Positions 48,354 to 61,274 of a stretch of DNA of 64,000 nt are shown piece by piece (within the stretch, counting starts at the first letter, position 1; each line of letters opens with the position of its first letter). A model generated the notes under the pieces. It worked only from the letters and a program-made list of their open reading frames with translations. It did not search any database and had not been told where the DNA came from. The position numbers and the translations under genes were made by a program. This stretch comes from Hysterangium stoloniferum (taxonomy: Eukaryota; Basidiomycota; Agaricomycetes; Hysterangiales; Hysterangiaceae): NCBI GenBank assembly GCA_015178975.1, contig WHVD01000032.1, forward strand, positions 620,001 through 684,000. The letters run 5' to 3'.

Positions 48354-48904
48354 ATGGTTCGCTTGATTACACATAATTTATTGGCATGCCATGCCAAAGG
48401 ATGTACTTCGAACAACTTTCCTCTTTCTTTCAAAGACATTGAAGTCGAAACCCGAGAGGCCGAGTTTAATGCTGACTTTGTGACCGGCATTTTACCGAAG
48501 TTAGCATGGACAGCCCTTGTGGCATCCGCAAAACAGGTAAAGACGAATAGTCCGTTCCCCAGTTCATGGTACTCCGTTCTAATGATCACAAAGGTTGGTG
48601 ACACCTCTTTACCTGAAGAACAACCAGAATTAGAAAATGTCGACGAAGAATTCCTGAAGACACTGCATCATGTCCTCCTTGAAGTAATTATGGTCGTCCA
48701 GTTTTCTTTCCTTTCAACATCGTTGACGCAGTAGTACAGATACATGTCGAAAGTGGAGAGATGATATGCCCAAATTGCTCTCATATTTATCCCATTTCAA
48801 ATGGCATCCCTAACATGGTATTTCGCCTGGATCTTGAATGTTATCCCCTTAGATCTAATGGTATTTCCCTTTTGCAGTTGTTGGCCGAACACGAGATCGC
48901 ATAG
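48354..48904 (+). CDS. TRM112: Trm112, activator subunit of methyltransferases
   Basis: This is a small zinc-binding partner that activates several methyltransferases acting on tRNA, rRNA and release factor eRF1 in the cytosol and nucleus. Four exons (48354-48536, 48594-48683, 48740-48817, 48878-48904) give 125 residues, the normal length for the family. The start MVRLITHNLLACHAKGC contains the first zinc ligands. The second knuckle is MICPNCSHIYPISNGIPNM, joined by the last intron to LLAEHEIA. The middle LPKLAWTALVASAKQ and EEFLKTLHHVLLE form the helical part. All four expected Cys are present. Splice sites are GT-AG. Confidence 0.95.
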
Positions 48905-50577
48905 TCAGTCGGCTACGTTACTGTCAGATGACATTAAGGAGCGGAGTGTTGGCGCAACAAAAATTCTGATACTTCACACCTGAACTGGGGATCATGACAA
49001 GGTCGAACATTCCCCCTCGATGCAAATCTATCTTAATCGAGATGAATCGTCTGGACCTTGAAAGGCCCTCAGTTTCCGCACGTGAATCAGAAGAAGTCAA
49101 ATACCCACCGTGTATAGCTCAGTTCCATGGCTTATCATTTTGATGATTGTAGACAGTTGCATATTGTCCGCGCTTTTTTGTATCCCTGAAAGCTTCAATA
49201 AAGAAGATCATTGCCATAAGATTTGCCATAAATACATGACAGACAGGAAGATTATCGCCCGTTTATGTTCTCCTTAATGAACTGCGCGCCAACAGGCGCC
49301 CGACGAGTCGCTCGAGTGTTAATTCTCCCCGTATACTTGTTACGCAACAGCCGGTTTTAAAAGGGCTAACATCAAATTCGTTGCTGGCACCTAGGCCTTG
49401 CACGAGTTCAAGTTGGCATCATATTATTGAACAAAGTTGGTGTAGCTCTCAGGCTCATCGTAATACTAGCCTTCCCCAGATCACCGTCTGCTTCATCGCC
49501 AGAAAACTAATGATATATATTGATGTAATTATCGACATTGCGTGATTTGAACACACGCCGGAAATATCCCTTAGTGTCGATTGACATTTACTCGATTTGA
49601 ACTCATATTCTCTGCCTCACCGCTATTCGGGGAATGGGTGCTAGTGCTGGATGCTCTGCTTTCTCCTCAGCTATCAGCTCCTACACGGCTGTACAGTACC
49701 GTAACTGTAGGTCAAAACAACATTCCAAATAAGACTACTTACTAAAGGAACTTCAATCGTCCTGAACCTTGCCATTATAAAAAATCCACGTGGGCCCGTC
49801 TTATGAAGACGAGGTAGTATTTATCTGATTTGCTCACAACACATCATTCTTACAGTTTGAACCAATCTTCAATATACTATACATTGAGTTTAATAAACTA
49901 AGTTATAGACACTTGTGGACGCGGAATCGAGGGATGGGTGCTTGTGGACGCGTAACCCCCCTTTGTTCTTTAATTAAAAAAAATTCAATGGTGTCGCTGC
50001 TGAATTGTTTTTCCACCTTCCGATTTATACGTAGTTCTGACAACACTAAAACTCGAATATCAACCTTGTATTATTAGCTTTGTCTCGCCCTCAGCGTCAC
50101 CCATCGCCATTGTTTACCTACCAGAGACAACGGATCCGGAAATCGTAAGGGCCAATCTCGGGTAGTACTAGTGATTTTGGATTTCGGCTGAGTAGTGCAA
50201 TTTAGGTGCAAAGCAATAGAATATCAAAAAGGTAGCTAGGACGTCCAGTACCCCGTTTTACTGTTAATTAAAGTTAATTAAAAAGCGGGTTGTAATGATT
50301 GTCTCACCCGCATATCTTACCTACTTTGTTAGAAAGTTTCCCAGAGAAGTGACGCGTAATTAGAAGCAACAGCACTGCATCAGATCTTTTGACCATTCGG
50401 CAAGCTTGACCGCATCCCTGTTTTCCGTCTGTCTCCGTTCCTCGCCGTGTTTTCCTCTCCTCCACATCCCTCTCATCCCTTAGAGCGACCAGTGGCCTTC
50501 AAAATCGGATCAGACCTGTCTCTCACTGTCAAAATCAATCGGGTTTCCATTGGACTTGCATTTGACAATGACGACCT
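48905..50577. other. Intergenic 1.7 kb, no gene recognised
   Basis: This spacer lies between Trm112 and the checkpoint kinase. A pair of TTTGAAC-containing segments at 49550-49610 looked faintly like tRNA T-arms but does not fold into a tRNA. No repeat shared with the rest of the window was noticed. The kinase promoter should lie in the last few hundred bases. Confidence 0.45.
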
Positions 50578-53133
50578 ACGGCTTAACTGGCGACTCAGAA
50601 AGTTTCATATCGACAGCGAACGCGTCGGAAGTACCCCCAAGAAACAATGATATTCTGGCAGCAACGTCGTCAGGTCTGTTTGCGTTGCTTTCGCATCAGT
50701 TTTTCAACTGATGTGTGTGTAGAACTCGAGGACTTGGGTGAATTTCCGGCAGACTCGTTGCGCCGCAACTGCCAAGTGGAAGACGACGAAGAATACATTG
50801 AGGCAACACAACAACAGTCTCAGTCTCAGCACGTCACTTATAATGCAGAGCTTAACAATGACTTAGTGGGATCCTTGATTTCCATGGAGGGTACACCCTT
50901 TCAATTTGATCTCAAAAAAGACACATCAAGTCGTGTATGGACGATCGGCCGTGCTCCATCATGTGACCTCCGCTTGAATAAGTTCAAGATTAGTAAGTTA
51001 TCTTGACCTCTATCTCAAATAGTGTTTTATGTGACACCTCCAGGTAGTGTTCACTGTAGACTGACATGGAATGGAAAATCGGGTCAACAATCAGAAGTTA
51101 TGTTGGAGGATACGTCTACAAATGGGACCTACATCGATAAGGCTTATTTGAAGGGCGGCAAGACCATTTTGCGAAGCGGAGCGCAAATTAATCTGGCTGG
51201 AGATACTACTTGTCGTGAGTTTACCCATGCCTTCTTTCTGTCGGCCGCCGCGGCGCGTTTAGAATGACTGTCCACGCGTTCTTTATTATTGTTCATCTAT
51301 TACTGGTATTGATGTACTTCATATAGGTTTTATGTTCAAAGACATTGAAGGGTCAACGGTGCATACTGTGCGAATCGCATCAAAATATGACATCCTCGGA
51401 GAGTTAGTCCTGGGCCTTTTCATGTCTGTGTCATTTAACTTATTTGTGTATAGGTTGGGATCAGGCGCATTTGCACGAGTTCATCGTTGTCTGGAACGAG
51501 CCACCGGCAAAGAATATGCTGTAAAAATCATAGACCGAACGCGGTTCCGTGCACAAGGCACCGAGGACAAGCTCAACAGGGAGATCTTCATCTTAGAACG
51601 TCTTGCTAACTTCAACCATGTGTGTCAAATCTTCTTCACAATATTTATCTGTACTAAGCTATCTTCAGAATCATATTGTTTCCTTAGTTGAATATTTTGA
51701 CGAAGATGATATGATTTGTAGGCGTTTTTTGTTGAGGATGAATAATATCAGCTAATCCATCCGGCTACTCTCAGATCTTATCTTGGAATATGTAAAGGGA
51801 GGGGATTTGCTCACTTTCATTGTGTCAAACGCCCCAATTGGTAAGTTCTTTCGTTCTATACTTTGATCGATTGATCCTACTTGATACTCAGATGAAAATG
51901 AAGTTCGTCGACTGACGGCACAAATGTGCCAGGCAATGGCATACGTCCACAGCAATGACATAACCCACCGTGATTTGAAGCCGGAGAATGTTTTGGTCAC
52001 AACATCCACTGTTAAAGAGAGACCCGATTGTAAAATAGCCGATTTTGGATTAGCCAAACTGGTTGATGATCAGACTTTCTTACGGACGATGTGTGGAACA
52101 CCCGCATATCTCGCTCCAGAAGTCATTTTAAGAACTGACCATTCGCAAGCTTACGACAATAAAGTCGATAGCTGGAGTCTGGGCGTGATCATATTTGCAA
52201 TGTGTGTAATCGAATCTTTGCGAGACCTTCAATCGCATATTGATTTTTTGACAGGTTAACAAATACTTCCCCTTTTAACGAAGGGTATGATAATGAAGCT
52301 AATGACCGGAGACGGCGAGAGTATTTTCAAAACCGAACTGTTAATTGGCAGACAGTTATTGGCCTTGGCATAAGTCGCACCGGTAGCTCAACCACGTTTC
52401 TTTTACGTGACATTGCTAATATCTGTGAACAGGCCTCGAATTCCTTCGTGATCTATTGCAGCAGGACATGCGTCGCCGGAAAACTATTTCCCAAATGCTA
52501 GATCATCCGTGGATTCGCAACTTGGTTCCGACTTATTCACAAGTGCTTGTCAACTCTCAGTCATCATCTGGCTCGTCAGTGGAGCAGAGCGATCCAAATG
52601 TATGCCATCAAAGTTTTGAACAGCTCCGTCTGTCAGATGGTGCATGCATGCCCATTCCGGGCTTAGGCGCGCCGGATGCTACCACTGGGGCTGTTGTCTC
52701 TCAAGACTCTGTCACTGTTAATATGCCCGGGGCATATCCTAAACCACAAGTGGATGCCATGATGACAATCGATGAAGCGCCATTGACCAGTGAATCGTGG
52801 GGGTGTATCTCTGTCAATGGTCCAACCCCTAACACTCCGGATCCATCGCCATCTACTGCTGCAAAGCGCAAAATTCAAATTGCGGGAAGTTCCCCTCTTT
52901 CGTCATTGTCCTCAGATGAGGATGATGACACGTCTGGGGCCGCCGCTGAGACCCTCGCAAAACCGGTGCTGCGTCGCCCAGTCATTAGAAGAAAAAATAC
53001 GCCGATGCCTCCGAGCGGCCGCAAGACTCGTGGGATACCTTCGAATATCAAACGGGCGGCGCCTCAGGATGAGGACCCATCCGCTCGGCAGGTTAACCGT
53101 CGTCCTCCAGCCAAGGTCGCACGTTACGCCTAA
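50578..53133 (+). CDS. cds1: Checkpoint kinase Cds1/CHK2 (FHA domain plus Ser/Thr kinase)
   Basis: This is the effector kinase of the DNA-damage and replication checkpoint, activated by ATR/ATM-type kinases in the nucleus. The chosen start is ATG 50578 ([13 protein letters not shown]), because its frame continues through the first intron into [12 protein letters not shown]; the ATG at 50647 is in the wrong frame. An SQ/TQ patch ([11 protein letters not shown]) gives sites for upstream kinases. The FHA domain follows: [38 protein letters not shown]. The kinase has [42 protein letters not shown] and [10 protein letters not shown] joined to LTNTSPF, then a final helix [15 protein letters not shown]. 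The Ser/Pro-rich tail ends in basic clusters ([21 protein letters not shown]) that could import the protein. It has one FHA domain, like Cds1/CHK2, not two like Rad53. No catalytic residue is missing. Confidence 0.93.
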
Positions 53134-53818
53134 AGCTATTGAAATTTCTTTCCTACGACACGGGCCATGGCTGCGAGTACGAAGGGGCCGTCTTGTTTGG
53201 TTCATAACCCTACACCATGATAATCTCGTGGTCATAGACTTTCCTTCTATTTTTGTCCTTTGTTTTGGTTACATTCTTCGCTGTACTTGCATCTGTTCCG
53301 CAATTTTATCTCTCATACAACATCCCGTCATTGAATATCTGTTTTGACTCATTTCCATACAATCATCTCCTGTAACAAGGCTTCTATAATACAAAAATTA
53401 AATTTTCCACACATGCTTAGAGTTGGAATGTTCATGTCCAAGCTTGGACTTTACTCAGACTCGTACCCCAGAAGTTGGAGGGAGATGTTAGGACCCGATA
53501 TCGACCTCAACTTCAGACCCGACCTGGATCCCGATCCTCATTCCTCGCATATCCTTGTCGCCAATCACTGTCTCAAGTCCCATTCACTACCATTTACTCT
53601 AGTACTTTTGATTCTGACTACTACTACCTTCAGTTCAAGACATAATTTCAGATGAAGCTCAGAACCCAAAATCTTTTCCCAATTTGTCATATTATTCTTG
53701 TTGATTGCTTGTTTCAGATCTCTCCCTTGTTATGTTCTTTGTTAAGTATACTTGTCTTGTTGCATGTCTAGATTGGTAAAACAATAATTTCAAAGTATAC
53801 ACATTATACTGTAGTACA
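53134..53818. other. Spacer downstream of the kinase
   Basis: This is ordinary spacer that still contains CpG dinucleotides (for example around 53461-53525). A 103-codon open frame at 53344-53655 has no recognisable domain. CpG disappears from about 53700 on. Confidence 0.45.
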
Positions 53819-56800
53819 TGTGTTAGGACTGGGACACCTGCTGGGCCCCAGATCCCATCCATAAGCACTTATCTCTCTTGTTCTAGGACAATCCATCACC
53901 TGGACTCCAGACATCCTAGGCCCACTCTCTCTAATCCCAACTCATTATTTCTAAAACTTGTCTCTGACCTTCTTGGAAATTTAGTGTTCTGAGCTCTGAT
54001 AGATTCCAGCTCCACACACTGTTTTGTAGATACCACCTTTGCCATGAAACATAATCTGAAACTCCATTCTGTTCCCACAATTTCTTTGCATCTGTTTGAT
54101 GGCACTAGCAATACGGCAATTACTCAAGCCTGCGACATGTCTATCCAGTTCCCATGTGGAACATCCCAGACAATTACTTTTTTCATAACACAGTTGGACT
54201 CTAGCTGTTTGGTAGCTCTTGGATACAACTGGCTCACCTGATATACATAATCTGTTGATTGACTGGGTATTGGGTGAGCCCTGACAAATACCAACCTGAA
54301 TATCAACTGTTGGGAACCATGTCTTTTAGGTCTCCATGTTGTCTCCTATCTGTATTGTCTGTCCTCTGGCATCCCAACACTAGTGTCCCCAATAGCAGCA
54401 TCTCCAATGGCAGCATCCCAACAATGCATCCACTAAATGATTTCATTGTAGTCACTTTGTCCACTTCTGCCCCAATGGCATTCCATTATCTCTTGCATCA
54501 TTTTACCACATCATTGGCTACCTCAGAATATTTATCATCTATGTTTGCCTTATATCTGTTAGGAACCATCTTTTTGGGACCCTGTTTGCAGTATTCACCT
54601 TTCCAGCAACCTGCCATTCAGTGCTTCTAACACCAGCACCTGTCATGAACATATAAGATCAGTTCCAACAATACTTTGACTTGACTTTGACACTTTGACT
54701 TGACTTTTGACACTTTGACTCAATTTTGACATTTTAACTTGGCTTTGACACTTTGACTTGACTTTTTTTGACACTATTTAACTTGATTTCTGACTCAACT
54801 TCCAACTTGTCTCAGTTTGACATTATTCATGATTTCATTCTTATGTCATATAATAGTCATTTGTTTATATTTAAAAGGGCAATGAAAGGAGCAAGGGTAG
54901 TTAGTCAGAAAATCTGTACAAAATAATCTGTATCTCATCCATTGTATTTGTATCACCAATTCTAGTTTCATCTTTACTGTATCATACATATCTATCATCA
55001 ATCCTCACAGTGATCTCCACCTCACTCAGTCCCACTACAGGCTCCCATCATGTTCTTCACACAGCTGTGTGCTCATATGCTTGTACACCCATCCTGGTAT
55101 ACATTCCCACAATGCAATCTGAGTGGTATGGGCCATCCTTTCCCTGCCCCTCATACCATGAGCAATCCTTTTGCCCATTCCCCAATGCAAACCACATAGG
55201 CAGGCTGCTGACCATGATCCATGGTCATTGACTGCCACCCACCAGTACTGAACAAACTCCCCATCTGCTCCTTCACCTTCCCAGCAGGCTGCCCAACATG
55301 TCAACCTGTATGGCTTCCACTTCCCAATGCATTTTTCTCCTGCATCTGTGCCTCATTATAGTTATCCACCACATCACTACACCCATGTATCTAACACATC
55401 TGCAGGCAGCAATTTACTAATATGTACAATATTTTGTACAGAAAATATTTTCTAATGTCATTGTGCAGGCTTTAACACAACCTGTAGTCAAACACAGAAC
55501 TGATGGCATCTGCCCCTCTTTTGAATCCACTTGCCTCTTGGTCCTCAGCCACCAAAATTTCTCCTCATAGTGCTTCACTGTCATGACCTGATGGGCAGTG
55601 CTGTGACCAGACCTTTGAGCAGAAGGATCATCAGGCTAGGAAGCACATCTGCAAGCACTTGGGTATCAACAAGGAATGTGGGTGCAACATACAGTGTGTC
55701 ATTACTTGCACTAATATCTCAGTAATCAAAAGCTGATTATCAACTGGTCATGTTTGCTTATCAGTGATGTCCAATTTTCATCTTACAGGGCAGCAAAATG
55801 ACACTCTTAAGGCCCAAGTTAAACAGCATGTATGTAGGATACAGTACATTTCTTCAAATACAATATGTATAATCATTTTAGTGGCAAAATACATGTGAGG
55901 AAATATTATTGGTATTTGCATGAGAAACAATGTCTGACACATAACACCCTGTCCCACTACCACCACTATAATAAAAGAGAGTGCCATCATTTGGAGCCCC
56001 AGTGAGAATGGTTGATGATCCCAGTCCCAGATCTACAGTTCAATGGATGCCACTGGAGGGAGATGTCATGAGGATGACATCATGTAAGCCCAGAGTGTTG
56101 AACAAGCTAAAAGTAACCTGGAATGCTTACAATATTTATCAGGCCTGAGATGAACCCTTTCATGCTTTAGTTGATTGATCCAAGGTTAACTCTATTTTAA
56201 AAGAACCAACATCATTTATAGTATTTTCCTCTAAAGCTGCTGAAAAAGTCCACACAATTAGCTGACTAAATGTTATACTTCTTCACTAGGAGAATTATAA
56301 ACTGCAGTCTGCTTTCCAAGTCACCAGTTCAGGTTGGGACCCCTCCATCCCATTGCCCCCAGCATAGCTAACACAGCTTGAGGTGATATAGTTACATATC
56401 TATCACCAGTTGGTTGAGGGTCTCATGAAAGTATAATCCTCAGGTGTCTTCATGGCTCAAGCCAGAGGGAGTCAGCATCCTATTGCACATGGGTGGCAGC
56501 CATGATTCCCAATTGACTCATCTGCACATCTCTAGTAATCTTTCCACTACATAGAAAACTGACATGTCCAACCAGTCAAATGCTAATGACCAAGGCCCTC
56601 AGGGTCTGTTATTCTCATTGGAGGATCTTGAATGTATGTATGTACAATATAAACACTGTTGCTTCTCTCCTTTGCCTTAGAATTTGATGCACACATTATA
56701 TATAGTGCCTCTTCTATTCAGTCAAGATCTACATGTATTAGTTCCCCTAGTGAGTATTGTTGTGAATAATGCTTCAGTGGGACATGCAGACCTGAACAAG

Positions 56801-57712
56801 TATGACTTTTCCCCAATTCTCACCATTGTAGTTACTACTTCAATACTACTTCAATGCTTTTGGTGTGCCTGGGGGATCTACATTACTTCAGATGCCTTCT
56901 GAATACCTCAGTATGTTCAATACCATCTTATGCCCATCATTGTCAAATGTGGTTGACTGTCCACTGCAGTGGAAACTTGCCCTTTGTCTCACTGCAACTC
57001 CTAATGAATGTATAGTCTGCCTCCAGTGGCAGCACCTAACTTGGAATCCACAGCAGTGACCACTCCTGGTCCTACTCCTGCTTTTTCTACACTGTTTTAC
57101 TTGAAGAAGGTACACCATCACATAATAAAGGTGATGAAGTCAAAGAGAGCTCCCACCCTTTCCTTTTACATCATTGATGAGGTGGGAATAAATAGAGCTG
57201 GATTCAAATCTGTGGCAAGATCAATGGGAAAAAGAAAGCATATCAATACAGGCATTGCACAGGAAAAAAACCAAATTGTCATATTTTTCTTGTGTATATT
57301 GTTAAATACCACCACATTGAATGTATTTTAGACCAATATATGTGAATCATTACACTTTCAAAAGCCTTTTTACTGGGTGTTGTCTCAGATCAATTTATTG
57401 AGCAACAAGGGCAAAATTTGCCTCCACTTTCTCAAAGGGATGTTGCCAAAGTTGAAGCATACAACTTCAATGAAGAAATGTGGCCATTCTATCACAAGAA
57501 ATAAGCCAAAGCTGGCAAGATTGTCACTGAGTTAAAAATGGTCAAAGACATCTCAATGAAAGAGCACAAGTTTGCCAAAAACACAAAAATGAAATATATA
57601 CAACCAATGGCTTTGTGAGGCAAGAATATGGTTGAAGGAGGTAGTGGAAACAGAACAACCCCTGACTATTCCTTCAGGGGCTGCTGAACTAGGTGACAGT
57701 TTTGACTAGATG
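53819..57712. repeat. CpG-depleted transposon debris
   Basis: The left edge TGTTAGGACTGGGACACCTG matches the family C repeat starting at 9224. A decayed gypsy LTR lies inside (54641 on). The segment has almost no CG dinucleotides (one seen near 54132) while CA and TG are abundant. Short open frames (for example 54259-54630, 57008-57331) are interrupted and show no domain I can name. Confidence 0.65.
54641..54935 (+). mobile_element. Partial decayed gypsy family A LTR
   Basis: It begins TGTCATGAAC and shares landmarks with the LTR at 5781-6282: TTCTGACTCAACTTCCAA, GATTTCATT, AAAAGGGCAATGAAAGGA and AGTCAGAAAATCTGTA. The 3' part ending GTGACA is missing. CpG sites present in the other copies appear as TG or CA. 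Confidence 0.75.
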
Positions 57713-58190
57713 TGTGAGAGGTACCCTCCCCACAGGAATGTAACCAGCTTACCACATTGTGTTCCACATATTTTTTCTCATTTTCTTACTATTTTTTAAA
57801 CTATCTAATTCTTCAATTATGCATTTATATTAGTTCAAAGATCTATGGGTACATAGACTTCATGAGCACTTACATATGGTCACACTTATGTATGTATACT
57901 AGTGGGTGTAACTAAAGAACTCAGACACTTTTACCCTATAACCACAACTTGCTCAGACACTGTTTTTAGTGTCCTGCAAGTTGTGATTGGGTTATCATCT
58001 CAGCCATCTTGAATGGCTTTCAACTAGAACTTACAACAACCATCTAGCTTCATACTGTATAGTCAAAGCTTGAACTAACATCAGTTTCTACTTGTACCTC
58101 ACCTCACTTATATCAACCTCTCTCTCAAACTCATTACTTTGTTAATCTGCCCTTTGGAATTGTACTGTAAGGTCAATTCCATTCTCCCTT
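57713..58190 (+). repeat. LTR-like repeat, family B, CpG-depleted copy
   Basis: It begins TGTGAGAGGTACC and aligns with 1-594 in the same orientation (shared words CTCAGACACTTTT, CAAGTTGTGATTGG). Many CG positions of the copy at 1-594 are TG or CA here. Its right end runs into the 12-bp array. Confidence 0.6.
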
Positions 58191-58200
58191 AGTCATCTCA

Positions 58201-59040
58201 CTCTTCGCCATGCTCTTCGCCATGCTCTTCGCCATGCTCTTCGCCATGCTCTTCGCCATGCTCTTCGCCATGCTCTTCGCCATGCTCTTCGCCATGCTCT
58301 TCGCCATGCTCTTCGCCATGCTCTTCGCCATGCTCTTCGCCATGCTCTTCGCCATGCTCTTCGCCATGCTCTTCGCCATGCTCTTCGCCATGCTCTTCGC
58401 CATGCTCTTCGCCATGCTCTTCGCCATGCTCTTCGCCATGCTCTTCGCCATGCTCTTCGCCATGCTCTTCGCCATGCTCTTCGCCATGCTCTTCGCCATG
58501 CTCTTCGCCATGCTCTTCGCCATGCTCTTCGCCATGCTCTTCGCCATGCTCTTCGCCATGCTCTTCGCCATGCTCTTCGCCATGCTCTTCGCCATGCTCT
58601 TCGCCATGCTCTTCGCCATGCTCTTCGCCATGCTCTTCGCCATGCTCTTCGCCATGCTCTTCGCCATGCTCTTCGCCATGCTCTTCGCCATGCTCTTCGC
58701 CATGCTCTTCGCCATGCTCTTCGCCATGCTCTTCGCCATGCTCTTCGCCATGCTCTTCGCCATGCTCTTCGCCATGCTCTTCGCCATGCTCTTCGCCATG
58801 CTCTTCGCCATGCTCTTCGCCATGCTCTTCGCCATGCTCTTCGCCATGCTCTTCGCCATGCTCTTCGCCATGCTCTTCGCCATGCTCTTCGCCATGCTCT
58901 TCGCCATGCTCTTCGCCATGCTCTTCGCCATGCTCTTCGCCATGCTCTTCGCCATGCTCTTCGCCATGCTCTTCGCCATGCTCTTCGCCATGCTCTTCGC
59001 CATGCTCTTCGCCATGCTCTTCACCATGCTCTTCGCCATT
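58201..59040. repeat. 12-bp minisatellite, 70 copies of CTCTTCGCCATG
   Basis: Fourteen sequence lines of five units each are identical, apart from one unit at 59017-59028 that reads CTCTTCACCATG and the last base of the array (CCATT). Every normal unit contains one CpG, although the flanking 9 kb has almost none. The unit has no stop in any of six frames, so long tetrapeptide repeats (MLFA, MAKS, GEEH) are open by chance. No promoter, start context or domain supports a gene. Confidence 0.95.
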
Positions 59041-61274
59041 AATATTGCTTTTCAAGTAAATGGGCTACCCATCAATGCTAGCAGTGACACAAGCCCATGT
59101 CAGCAATGTGGCATGGGAAATGCTGCAAGTATCCTGTGAGATGGGAGAGAAAGCAACAGAGACAAGGGAAAGAAAAGGTGCTAGTAAACACTAGAGAGAG
59201 ATGGTCACATCAATGTGACATTGAGGCAAGAAACCTATGATTGCTAAAGAACTCAGGCAAATAGAATTTGACTGATACAAGTAAAGCTCAAGTGCCTCAA
59301 AGTTATTAAAGATATAAAAGATGAAATTTATTAGGCAAATTTTAACTCATCCTCATGCTATTGCTGAGCTATGTATGACAATGTGATCAATTACCTGACT
59401 TTGTCCTGCTAGTCATCCTGACAGCTCTAGGCCTCAACTGAGGTTTCTCCTTCCCCACCTTCCTACCTGCAGCCACCACTGCTTCATCAGTGCTTAGGAA
59501 TCTTTCTGCACATGGAACTTTTGACATGGGACTTTGAACAACAGCAAGGGGATGATCATCAATAATGTTGGGTATACTGTCCAAGGGTGTCTCTGATGTT
59601 GGGGCATGATGGAGTTCAGAGGGGATTGATGCTGGGGAGAGGGGGTGTGCTGAATGGGTCCACAATGGCCATTGACAAGGGCACAGGCTGTAAGCTTGCA
59701 GATTTGAGTTCAGCCAGAACTGCCTTTGCAGAGCTTTGTGGCCTTTGTGAGGTGAATGTAGTATTTATAGTGGCCCTGCTATAAATTTCTTGGTTCCAGA
59801 AGCTAAATATATTTTTGACAATGCTGTTATCAACCAACAGGAATTCCAAATATGTTTGAAAGTCCATCTCATAATCAATACACAATACTGAACCTTGGTG
59901 TTGAAATTGGGGATCATGTGAGAGGGAAAAATGGGCCTGTGAAACAAGTGATTATTAAATGATATGCACTTAGAAAAACACCTTTTACACATATTCTGGT
60001 CATGGCAATAGCTCCTGGGGCAATTTCAGATATACCCCATCTACCTCCTTGACCCCCTGTAAGATAGTTTGGTTGGTCCAGTGAGCCCTGGTTATGCACA
60101 ATTGACTTGTAAACCTGTATAGTATTAATAAGTTGAAAATTGATATATCTAACATGAGTTACTCACCTGGATGAGGACCAGATTGAGGAATAGTTTGTAG
60201 ATGTCAATTTTACCATGGTAATTGTGGTGGAGAATTGGTGCAAATGGCTCATAATATATTTCCCCATTCTGCACCCACCTGATAAGTTCATGGCAGTGGA
60301 TTTCTTGCCAGTCATGTCTTGCAAAATCAGCCACATCAGGTATGTTGAAGAGACAAGGGCCACAGATATGATGGACATGGGCAACATCATCTGAATGGGC
60401 CTGGCTTATCCCCTCATTAAAATAGATAAAATTAATGAAAATAAAAAAATAAAAAATAAAAGAGACTCACTTGAGTTTGGAAATATGAGTTTGTAGTCCA
60501 ATTGTGGTCACATCAGGAGAACCTTCAACAAATCAAGGTAATCCCCTTGTTGCTTTCCCTCTACACTGTTGAATCTGTGTACCAGCTGATATTTTGGATC
60601 CATGGTGGTCTTGAAGAGTTCTTCAATATTTCTGATCCAAAGGACATGCAATATTGTGAATTTTTCAGCAAGCTGGTGGATTCTGTCAGTAACCTTGTCC
60701 TTGCCCTGGGTTGTGGCAATGTTGACAGGAATGGTGGTGGCAGCACTAGTGTTGATGGCAGTACTCTTGCTGCAATTGTTTGTGAAGGTGGTGGCTACAT
60801 GGATCACTGCAGCTAGCTGCCTCTTCAATTCACTGACTTTATGTTCAAGTTCATTGATTTAGGCCCATTTACTTCTGTGGCCATAAGAAGAAACCTAAAG
60901 ATAAAAATCAGTGGATGAGAATAAATATGAGCAGCAATGAATAGGACTAGATACACTGTTGTCTGAATCTGAGAAGCCCAGCTGGACTGTGAAATCCTCC
61001 ACCTCATTGTGAGGGAGCTGGAAGAGTAGAGTGTTTGTTGAGGGCATTGGGAAGTTGACACACTGAGGGGCCAAAAATGCACTGGCACATAGTACATAGA
61101 CTTGAGCAAGAAATACTTTATTAAATTACTAAGCAATTTACAGTAAGAGTCAGAGTCAGAAGCTAGTTGGTATAACAGTATGCTTCCCTGTGAACCAACA
61201 GATGATTCTTGTGCACCTAGGAAAAGAATATCTGCCTGGATTGACACCCAGTGATATATGAGATTTGTCAGAAA
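59041..61274 (-). pseudogene. Decayed transposon-associated gene remnant, possibly DUF6532-like
   Basis: Minus-strand fragments in several frames look like one eroded protein. They include KDKVTDRIHQLAEKFTILHV with RNIEELFKTTMDPKYQLVHR (60508-60828), DFARHDWQEIHCHELIRWVQ (60149-60334), and WGISEIAPGAIAMTRICVKG followed by YEMDFQTYLEFLLVDNSIV (59616-60099). The order and the words PGAIA...F.TYLE recall the DUF6532 proteins that are frequent in Agaricomycete repeat regions; this is from memory and weak. The frame is broken repeatedly and CpG is almost absent, so it is not a working gene. Confidence 0.4.

Noticed and set aside
49540-49640. Possible tRNA on the minus strand (two TTCAAAT segments)
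   Set aside because: A T-arm-like stem can be drawn, but no acceptor, D and anticodon arms fit at the right spacing.
50647-51006. Kinase gene start at ATG 50647
   Set aside because: Its frame does not continue into the FHA exon without reading through the first intron; ATG 50578 gives a consistent spliced frame.
58201-59040. CRISPR array
   Set aside because: There are no spacers; the repeats are head to tail and the genome is eukaryotic.
58173-59139. Open frames of about 285 to 309 codons on both strands across the 12-bp array
   Set aside because: Pure tetrapeptide repeats in a transposon graveyard, open in all frames, with no supporting context.
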